From: Chloroflexota bacterium
GTDB taxonomy: Bacteria > Chloroflexota > Dehalococcoidia > Lucifugimonadales > Australimonadaceae
Length of the DNA: 7,379 nucleotides
NCBI GenBank assembly: GCA_026713505.1
Contig: JAPOOH010000168.1
Coordinates: 1 to 7,379, forward strand
Reading direction: 5' to 3'
The position numbers were made by a program, and so were the translations under genes. How positions within the stretch are numbered: position 1 is the stretch's first letter; every line of letters begins with the position of its first letter. This document shows positions 1 through 4,070 of the stretch, piece by piece. The notes beneath the pieces were generated by a model that was given only the letters and a program-made list of their open reading frames with translations, had not been told where the DNA came from and made no database searches.

Positions 1-41
1 CCGAGTTCGTCTATGGGGTCGGCTACCAGAACCCTAGCCAT
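1..41 (-). CDS. serA: D-3-phosphoglycerate dehydrogenase, N-terminus only (runs off the window)
   Basis: Reading the minus strand from the ATG at 41 gives MARVLVADPIDELG, which is the typical N-terminal first beta strand of SerA-type D-3-phosphoglycerate dehydrogenases (usual form M-x-V-L-V-A/S-D-P-I/L-x-E/D-x-G). A GGAGG ribosome binding site lies at 52-48, five bases before the ATG. Another ATG at 45-43 is out of frame and meets a stop after two codons. SerA oxidises 3-phosphoglycerate to 3-phosphohydroxypyruvate, the first step of serine synthesis. It lies directly downstream of the class V aminotransferase on the same strand, a pairing I know from Dehalococcoidia and methanogens, where the transaminase step follows SerA. 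Only 14 residues are visible, so the call rests on this motif plus context. Confidence 0.68.
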   Translation of the reverse strand, partial: MARVLVADPIDEL

Positions 42-82
42 CCATGCCTCCGAGAAGAAGGATACCCCGCGTGGCTGTTCGG

Positions 83-120
83 TCCCCTCTCCCTCGAGGG
101 GAGAGGGTCAGGGTGAGGGT
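83..120. repeat. Palindromic intergenic repeat, copy 1 of 3
   Basis: A near-perfect palindrome, CCCTCTCCCTCGAGGGGAGAGGG, split here as left arm ccctctccct (85-94) and right arm aggggagaggg (97-107), is followed by the tail gtcagggtgaggg. One unpaired base breaks the symmetry. The same arm and tail recur at 3323-3356 and 5781-5820 in the same orientation. It lies between the aminotransferase stop and the serA start, so it would form a hairpin within an operon transcript. This is a widespread class of REP-like intergenic repeat in GC-rich genomes; its function is not known to me. Confidence 0.8.
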
Positions 121-158
121 GAACCGGGGGATGGGGGTGAGGGCGCTCCGGGCAGCGA

Positions 159-1274
159 TCACGCCTGCCCCACCGCCGACGTCTGACGCCCGAGCTTCGG
201 CAGCGCGTCCTTCAGCGCGCCGAACACGTCGTCTATGTCTTCCTGGTTCACGTAGCCCATGTGGCCGATGCGGAACACACGCCCCGTCAGGAGGCCGCGC
301 CCTTCTGCCGCGATGATGTCGTACTCGTCGCGGAGCATGGCGAGCAGCGCCTCGTCGGTGATGCCTTCCGGCACCCAGGCGGCTGTCACGGTGTTGGAGG
401 CGAAGCGCTCGTCCTTGGCGACGAGCCCGATGCCCATGGCCTTGAGGCCGTCCCGGGTGTACTGCGCGATCTCCTGGTGGAAGTCGTAGACGGCCTGCAT
501 GTCGCCTCGGGCGAGCATGTGCTGGACCGCGTAGTCCATGCCGAACAGCAGCGAGATAGCGGGCGTCCACGGGGTCTGCCCCGACTTCAACGACTTCTCG
601 GCCTCGGTCATGCTGAAGTAGAACTTCGGCATCTTCGAGGTCTCGGCAGCCTGCCACGCGCGCTCGCTGAAGCTGATCATGGCGAGGCCGGGCGGGCACA
701 TCCAGCCCTTCTGCGAACCTGCGACCACGACGTCCAGGTCCCACTCATCGACGGGGAGCTTGATGGAACCGAGGGAGGAGATGGCGTCGACGAGGATCAT
801 CTTGCCGAACTCGCCCTTGACGATGCCGGCGATGGTCTCGAGGTCGTTCGTGATGCCGGTGGAGGTCTCGTTGTGAGTGACGAGGACGGCGGTCACGTCC
901 GGGTCGTCCTTGAGGGCCTGGCGTATCTGCTCCGGGTCGGCGACATCGCCGTCGGGGAACTTGAGCTCGTTGACGCTTGCGCCGTAGGCCGAGGCAATCT
1001 TGAGGAAGCGGTCGCCGAAGTTGCCGATGGTAACGCCGAGGACGCGGTCGCCGGGCGAGAGGGTGTTGACCACGGCGGCCTCCATCGCTCCGGTGCCGGA
1101 CGACGTGAGGACGTAGAGGTCGTTCTCGGTCTGGAAGGCGCGCTTGAGATTGGCGGTCGTCCGGCGAAGCATGTCGGCGAACTCGACGCCGCGGTGATCG
1201 ATCATATCCTTGCTCATCGCCTCGTAGACCTCCGGCGGTACGGGGGTCGGGCCGGGCAGACGCAGGTTGGCCAT
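159..1274 (-). CDS. Class V PLP-dependent aminotransferase (serine-pyruvate / alanine-glyoxylate type)
   Basis: This 371-aa protein has the full length and motifs of the class V (fold type I) aminotransferases related to serine-pyruvate and alanine-glyoxylate aminotransferase. Visible landmarks are the N-terminal GPTPVPPEV (8-16), the PLP-phosphate loop TSSGTGAMEAA (57-67), HNETSTG (134-140), the PLP-binding Asp in VDAISSLGS (162-170), the Schiff-base lysine Lys189 in GSQKG, and the carboxylate-binding Arg335 in FRIGHMG. The ATG at 1274 has a GAGGAGG ribosome binding site six bases upstream. It is the first gene of a probable operon with serA (117-nt gap holding a hairpin repeat). The context suggests transamination in serine synthesis, in place of a classical SerC, but serine-glyoxylate or alanine-glyoxylate exchange is also possible; the sequence alone does not decide. 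Such proteins have often been mislabelled as a hydrogenase subunit. Confidence 0.93.
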   Translation of the reverse strand: MANLRLPGPTPVPPEVYEAMSKDMIDHRGVEFADMLRRTTANLKRAFQTENDLYVLTSSGTGAMEAAVVNTLSPGDRVLGVTIGNFGDRFLKIASAYGASVNELKFPDGDVADPEQIRQALKDDPDVTAVLVTHNETSTGITNDLETIAGIVKGEFGKMILVDAISSLGSIKLPVDEWDLDVVVAGSQKGWMCPPGLAMISFSERAWQAAETSKMPKFYFSMTEAEKSLKSGQTPWTPAISLLFGMDYAVQHMLARGDMQAVYDFHQEIAQYTRDGLKAMGIGLVAKDERFASNTVTAAWVPEGITDEALLAMLRDEYDIIAAEGRGLLTGRVFRIGHMGYVNQEDIDDVFGALKDALPKLGRQTSAVGQA

Positions 1275-1386
1275 GGGAGCCTCCTCTCAGGCGGGCGCGC
1301 CTTCACACTGCGAGTAGACGGACGGGGCAGCGCGAGCGCGCAAGGTACATACAGGGCGGCGGCCCGAACCGGAACCGCCGACTGCG

Positions 1387-1416
1387 ATTATAGGCGTTGA
1401 CCGTCCCCTGCGACAA
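1387..1416 (-). promoter_or_regulatory. Promoter of the aminotransferase-serA operon
   Basis: On the minus strand a perfect TATAAT -10 hexamer lies at 1392-1387, preceded by TTGTCG at 1416-1411 with an 18-base spacer (four of six bases match the -35 consensus). Transcription would start near 1380, leaving a leader of about 105 nt. The leader begins with an inverted repeat, CGGCGG (1380-1375) and CCGCCG (1362-1357), around a 12-base loop. No known riboswitch was recognised in it. Confidence 0.5.
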
Positions 1417-1592
1417 GCGTCTGTGCGCCGTTTCACAAACAAGGGCCTGCCAGACCGAGCTGTCCTGGACTGACACGCCCGACGACCAGCCAAGCGCCTG
1501 CCTGGGAACGCGGCCAGCGCCGCGTGTCACCAGTCGTGCACGCCTGAAGCGGCGCCAGCAGGCGTGCCAACCGTATTCCGACCTGCGAGGGT

Positions 1593-1622
1593 GAGACATT
1601 TCGGGACACTTGGAGACATTTC
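1593..1622. repeat. Three tandem 10-bp units (GAGACATTTC-type), possible relic IS end
   Basis: The units gagacatttc (1593-1602), gggacacttg (1603-1612) and gagacatttc (1613-1622) lie end to end. The first and third are identical and the middle one shares seven positions. A ten-base period puts each unit on the same face of the helix, as in arrays bound by a multimeric protein. Terminal repeats of IS481/IS21-type elements look like this from general knowledge, but no transposase, second end or target duplication is visible in the window. Confidence 0.4.
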
Positions 1623-1783
1623 ACTCCTGAGCGACCGGCGGACGCCTCCGGCGCAGCCCGTCCGACGAGGCGACCATGGTAGCGAGACACGGGGCGACGA
1701 CGTAAGGGGCGGGTGTCGCGAATCCCGGGCATGCGCCAAGCGGGAGCGACGGCCATCCAGCCTCATTGCGCAGGATACGCTTG

Positions 1784-1792
1784 TGTTATAGC
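1784..1792 (+). promoter_or_regulatory. Possible extended -10 promoter for the toxin module
   Basis: TGTTATAGC (1784-1792) fits an extended -10 element (TG-n-TATAGC). No good -35 lies at the right distance; the closest is TTGCGC at 1766 with a short 15-base spacer. A start near 1799 would leave a leader of only about 12 nt, just enough to carry the GAGGGG ribosome binding site at 1799-1804. Confidence 0.3.
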
Positions 1793-1810
1793 CTCGCCGA
1801 GGGGCCAAAC

Positions 1811-2299
1811 ATGGTTGACGCAGCGAAGCACAACTACACCGCGGGCATGGACGACGCATACGTCGCCGCGCTTGCGCCCAAAGCCCATGAGCGGCTGGGC
1901 GCGGAAGCCGGGAACGCGCTGATGTTCAGCCTGCACCTCGCCCGCAGGGTGGAGCGGCGCCTTGAGGATGCGCAGCTCCCGGACGCCGCCCTGAGCGAGA
2001 TCGACGCTGCCCTCGGTTCTTGGTCGCAGGAGTTCTCTGCGGCGGTCTGCACGCTCGCCGAGGCAACGCCCGAGGCGAAAGGGCAGGCTGTACAGCAAGC
2101 TGACCGCGCATTGACTCGTGCGCAGGTAGCGTCGGCAGCCGGGCACCGGGCCGGTCTGTTCGAGCGGGAACCCCATCCCGAAGTGCATGTAGGCGTCACA
2201 GAGGAGGACATGCTCCTCGCCAATGCAGGACTCCAGGACTACGTGGATATGCTGCATGAGGTCGAATACGGGAGCCGGTACGGCCCGCAGGGCGACTGA
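1811..2299 (+). CDS. Unrecognised 162-aa helical protein, candidate antitoxin to the downstream MazF-like toxin
   Basis: I do not recognise a family. The ATG at 1811 is chosen because GAGGGG (1799-1804) sits six bases upstream; the frame is open back to a TTG at 1766 but that start has no ribosome binding site. The protein is soluble, rich in Ala, Glu, Arg and Leu, and looks largely alpha-helical: the stretch from about 16 to 115 has few helix breakers, with charged faces such as ARRVERRLED (44-53). A short Pro/His segment (121-126) is followed by an acidic amphipathic tail, VTEEDMLLANAGLQDYVDML (129-148). No signal peptide, membrane segment, AbrB-like swapped hairpin (MazE) or ribbon-helix-helix is visible. 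It ends two bases before the MazF-like gene, the position normally held by the antitoxin, and the acidic tail is what a toxin-neutralising segment would look like. The antitoxin role is an inference from position. Confidence 0.72.
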   Translation: MVDAAKHNYTAGMDDAYVAALAPKAHERLGAEAGNALMFSLHLARRVERRLEDAQLPDAALSEIDAALGSWSQEFSAAVCTLAEATPEAKGQAVQQADRALTRAQVASAAGHRAGLFEREPHPEVHVGVTEEDMLLANAGLQDYVDMLHEVEYGSRYGPQGD

Positions 2300-2301
2300 G
2301 C

Positions 2302-2646
2302 ATGGCCGAGCCCCTCCGTGGCGAAATCTGGTTCGCGGACCTGGGTCGGCCAACCGGCAGAGAAGTGGCGATGGAACGACCTGTCGTCATCGTCAAGGCA
2401 GACGCCGCGAACGCCCGTAACCTCACCATCGTCGTCCCGCTCACTTCCCAACTGCAACGCAGGCAACCGGCGGTAACGGTAGACATCCCTGCCGGCGAAG
2501 GCGGGCTGCAGAGGGATTCTCTCGCCCTCTGCTACAACATCCGCGCGCTGGACACAGCCAGGCTCTCCCATCGCATGGGCAGAGTAGACGGCGCACGCCT
2601 CGCGGAGATAGAAGACAGCCTCTCGTTCACCCTGGGACTGAGGTAA
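2302..2646 (+). CDS. mazF: MazF/PemK-family endoribonuclease toxin
   Basis: The 114-aa product matches the compact MazF/PemK/CcdB-fold toxins, which cleave single-stranded RNA, often at short specific sites. Seen in order: RGEIWFADLG (6-15), the usual first strand and loop; RPVVIV (26-31) with the conserved Arg26; the VVPLTS strand (44-49) with Thr48/Ser49 at the catalytic threonine position; and DSLALCYNIRALDTARL (72-88), the family's C-terminal signature (typically D-S-x-x-L-C-x-Q-I-R-x-x-D). Length is normal, so it should be active. The loop between the first two strands (PTGREVAME, 17-25) is less typical than the usual G-x-E-Q-x-G-x-R-P form. It starts 2 nt after the upstream gene with only a weak ribosome binding site, which suggests translational coupling to that partner. 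It converges on the carbonic anhydrase-like gene. Confidence 0.9.
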   Translation: MAEPLRGEIWFADLGRPTGREVAMERPVVIVKADAANARNLTIVVPLTSQLQRRQPAVTVDIPAGEGGLQRDSLALCYNIRALDTARLSHRMGRVDGARLAEIEDSLSFTLGLR

Positions 2647-2741
2647 CGTCGGGCCAGCGGCCTAAGCGGAACGAGACGGCAACCGCAGTCGGATAAACAG
2701 GCCAGCGTCCCTACCCGGTTCCCCAGCTCCCCATTCCCTTT

Positions 2742-2767
2742 ATCCTGTCGGTCCTGTCCATCGATGT
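2742..2767. repeat. ATCCTGTC-type dispersed repeat, copy 1
   Basis: The segment holds tcctgtc twice (2743-2749 and 2752-2758) and then catcgatgt. Its 16 bases at 2752-2767 match 4011-4026 at 15 positions (tcctgtccatSgatgt). It lies in the 120-bp convergent gap between the mazF-like gene and the carbonic anhydrase-like gene and reaches the latter's stop codon. Nothing else, including a clear stem-T-tract terminator, was found in this gap. Confidence 0.55.
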
Positions 2768-3288
2768 CAGTTGTTCCCCTCCAGCGTCCCCTCCGCCTTG
2801 TACTCCTGGCCGAGCTTCACGTACTCGTCCGCGTTCATCTGCACGAGCTCGTAGTGCTTGTCGGTGAGCGGGCCGAGCACCTTCGCCGGGACGCCCGCGG
2901 CGATCGAGCGGTCCGGCACACTGCGGCCCTCCAGCAGCACCGCGCCCGCAGCCACGATGCACCACGAGCCGACGTTCGACTTGTCGTTGAGGGTGCAGTT
3001 ATTGCCGAGCAGGCAGTGGTCGCCCACCGTCTCTGCATGGCAGATGACGCCGTGGCCGAGCGTCACGTAGTCGCCGACGGTCAGGTCGCCGTCGGCGTGA
3101 CAGACGGAGCCGTCCTGGATGTTGGTGCCCTCGCCGATGGTCATCGCGCCGCGGTCGGAGCGCAGGACGACGCCGGGCCAGATGGAGGCGTACGCGCCGA
3201 TGCGGACGTCGCCGACCACGTAGGCGAACTCACTGACGAATGCGGTGGGGTGGATCTGCGGGCTCTTCCCGCCAAGGCTGCGCAGCAT
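2767..3288 (-). CDS. Gamma-type carbonic anhydrase-like hexapeptide-repeat protein
   Basis: This 173-aa protein is a left-handed beta-helix of hexapeptide repeats of the gamma carbonic anhydrase (CamH/YrdA/PaaY) group. The three zinc-ligand histidines are all present: His64 in SVCH, and His79 and His84 in GHGVICH, with the usual five-residue spacing. Arg43 and Asp45 (VLRSDRG) and Gln58-Asp59 (NIQDGS) match the conserved active-site and trimer-interface residues. The acidic loop of the archaeal Cam enzyme is missing, as in CamH forms, some of which lack proven anhydrase activity. The segment LGNNCTLND (94-102) departs from the more usual I-G-M-G-A motif. The ATG at 3288 has AAGGAG five bases upstream; a longer frame reaching back to 3570 runs through the intergenic repeat and hicA in another frame and is rejected. 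It lies 113 nt downstream of hicA on the same strand. Confidence 0.88.
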   Translation of the reverse strand: MLRSLGGKSPQIHPTAFVSEFAYVVGDVRIGAYASIWPGVVLRSDRGAMTIGEGTNIQDGSVCHADGDLTVGDYVTLGHGVICHAETVGDHCLLGNNCTLNDKSNVGSWCIVAAGAVLLEGRSVPDRSIAAGVPAKVLGPLTDKHYELVQMNADEYVKLGQEYKAEGTLEGNN

Positions 3289-3322
3289 GGAGGCTCCTTC
3301 CGGCACGCCCGTCCCTCCATAT

Positions 3323-3356
3323 TCCCTCCCCTCCTGGGAGAGGGTCAGGGTGAGGG
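3323..3356. repeat. Palindromic intergenic repeat, copy 2 of 3
   Basis: The left arm ccctcccctcc (3324-3334) and right arm gggagaggg (3336-3344) are followed by the same gtcagggtgaggg tail as copy 1. It lies between hicA and the carbonic anhydrase-like gene, just upstream of the latter's ribosome binding site as read on the minus strand. Its left arm is more decayed than that of copy 1. Confidence 0.75.
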
Positions 3357-3401
3357 CACGTCCGGCAATGATACGCGAGCCGTGATTGCGTCCGCGCCTG
3401 C

Positions 3402-3611
3402 TTAGGCCCGGTCGAACGCGCCCCTGTCGACGCGGAGGTCTCGCACGATCGCCCGGACCGTCCCGGGCCGCAGGTCTCTTCCGCCCCAGTTGGGAATCGT
3501 GGTTCGTGAGCCGCTTGCGGGATTGCGCCAGATCTCGTGTGAACCCCGCGACTGGCGGTCGAACTCGCAACCGAGCGCCCTCAACTTGCGCGTAAGTTCC
3601 CTATACGTCAA
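3402..3611 (-). CDS. hicA: HicA mRNA-interferase toxin
   Basis: The 69-aa product fits HicA (YcfA-like) toxins, small proteins with a double-stranded-RNA-binding-like fold that cleave mRNA independently of translation. It shows the family's order: REL-RKL-LGCEF (4-17), the active-site histidine His25 in GSHEIWRNP (23-31), TIPNWGGRDLRPGTVRAI (38-55), where the family usually has T-x-P-x-H-G-x-x-x-L-x-x-G-T, and a C-terminal RDLRVDRGAF (57-66). The Trp in PNWGG replaces the more usual His. The start is a TTG at 3611-3609 whose last base and the next overlap the hicB stop as TTGA; there is no ATG near, so translation is probably coupled to hicB. Length is normal and the frame intact. Confidence 0.9.
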   Translation of the reverse strand: MTYRELTRKLRALGCEFDRQSRGSHEIWRNPASGSRTTIPNWGGRDLRPGTVRAIVRDLRVDRGAFDRA

Positions 3612-3844
3612 ACCGTTACCACGAGCTCTCCGGCCGAGGTAATGGCATCGGGCAGTTCATCGCCGTGTTCTTCACAGGACGCAATGAAGTCGGCGGCTAC
3701 GCCTTCCAGGTTGAACAGAGCCTCGTCAGCGGTCGCTCCCCAAGCCCGGCAGCCCGGCAGCAGAGGAACCTCCGCCAGGTACATCTCCTCCGTCTCCTCG
3801 GACGGCGCTTTCAACGTATACGGCAACCTGTATTGCCTCGGCAT
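3608..3844 (-). CDS. hicB: HicB antitoxin, short form
   Basis: The 78-aa product has the partial RNase H-like fold of HicB antitoxins: an N-terminal strand with MYLAEVPLLPGCRAWGATAD (21-40), matching the family pattern Y-x-A-E-V-P-x-L-P-G-C-x-x-x-G-x-T, then a helix EALFNLEGVAADFIASCEEHG (41-61) and DELP. It binds and blocks HicA. There is no C-terminal helix-turn-helix or ribbon-helix-helix, so this is the short form, and any autoregulation would need another DNA-binding contact. ATG at 3844 with CCGGAGG five bases upstream. It comes first in the operon, the less common antitoxin-toxin order for this family. Confidence 0.9.
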   Translation of the reverse strand: MPRQYRLPYTLKAPSEETEEMYLAEVPLLPGCRAWGATADEALFNLEGVAADFIASCEEHGDELPDAITSAGELVVTV

Positions 3845-3914
3845 TTGGCCTCCGGGGATGCCGCCTGAACTGCACGAGCAGACTTGCGAAAGGCGGCGCT
3901 GCGGTTCGACACGC

Positions 3915-3944
3915 AGTATAACCCTGATGAATCATCGAGGTCAC
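3915..3944 (-). promoter_or_regulatory. Possible hicBA promoter
   Basis: On the minus strand TATACT (3920-3915) is preceded by GTGACC (3944-3939) with an 18-base spacer; five and four of six bases match the -10 and -35 consensus. An inverted repeat, CACCC (3942-3946) and GGGTG (3956-3960), overlaps the -35 and could be an operator. Confidence 0.35.
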
Positions 3945-4010
3945 CCGCTTGGGCAGGGTGAAGACTATCCAACCCCCGTCGCTCCGACACGTCGGCCACC
4001 CTGCCCTCCA

Positions 4011-4026
4011 TCCTGTCCATGGATGT
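4011..4026. repeat. ATCCTGTC-type dispersed repeat, copy 2
   Basis: Fifteen of 16 bases match 2752-2767 (tcctgtccatSgatgt). It lies in the 226-bp divergent gap between hicB and the mutase gene, about 30 bp before the mutase -10 box. This copy lacks the tandem second tcctgtc found upstream in copy 1. Confidence 0.5.
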
Positions 4027-4055
4027 TGATTCCGGGGGCCTGGAGGCGTATGCCG

Positions 4056-4061
4056 TATAAT
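4056..4061 (+). promoter_or_regulatory. TATAAT -10 box of the mutase operon, placed for a leaderless start
   Basis: A perfect TATAAT ends ten bases before the ATG at 4071. With the usual -12 to -7 placement, transcription would begin near 4068, so the mRNA would carry almost no leader. No convincing -35 is present at 17-18 bases (the region reads ccgggggc), so an activator may be needed. The same string TATAATCGC appears in the aminotransferase promoter on the other strand at 1392. Confidence 0.5.
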
Positions 4062-4070
4062 CGCCGCCGC

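Larger units (their letters stand above)
1275..1810. other. 536-bp non-coding stretch between divergent operons
   Basis: This gap separates the minus-strand aminotransferase operon from the plus-strand toxin module. Open frames cross it on both strands, but they are rich in Arg, Pro and Cys, resemble no protein family I know, and lack good ribosome binding sites, so they look like GC-rich artefacts. What it holds is the minus-strand promoter near 1390, the 10-bp-period repeat at 1593-1622, and a weak plus-strand promoter near 1787. The middle part (about 1420-1590 and 1630-1770) shows nothing I can name. Remains of a decayed mobile element are possible. Confidence 0.6.

Noticed and set aside
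83..123. CRISPR array or rho-independent terminator at the palindromic repeat.
   Set aside because: There is a single unit with no spacers, and no T-tract follows the hairpin on either strand; the same unit recurs at distant gaps.
261..1400. A long plus-strand open frame opposite the aminotransferase.
   Set aside because: It is the mirror of a well-supported gene in GC-rich DNA, with a composition rich in Val, Asp, Gly and Arg and no family resemblance.
1433..1859. Possible small genes or transposase remnants in the 1275-1810 gap (frames at 1433-1756, 1527-1859, 1564-1791).
   Set aside because: They are Arg/Pro/Ser-rich, lack ribosome binding sites and contain no DDE or helix-turn-helix features.
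1811..2299. Naming the gene before the mazF-like toxin mazE.
   Set aside because: It lacks the AbrB-type fold and is about twice as long as MazE; position alone does not justify the name.
2647..2766. A terminator in the convergent gap after the mazF-like gene.
   Set aside because: I found no stem followed by a run of T on either strand.
3289..3570. An N-terminal extension of the carbonic anhydrase-like protein back to 3570.
   Set aside because: It passes through the palindromic repeat and hicA in another frame, and the ATG at 3288 has a good AAGGAG site.
3642..4070. A 143-residue N-terminal extension of the mutase large subunit, open back to 3642.
   Set aside because: It runs antisense through hicB and the promoter region, is low in family resemblance, and the mutase family starts near the ATG at 4071 (or 4050).
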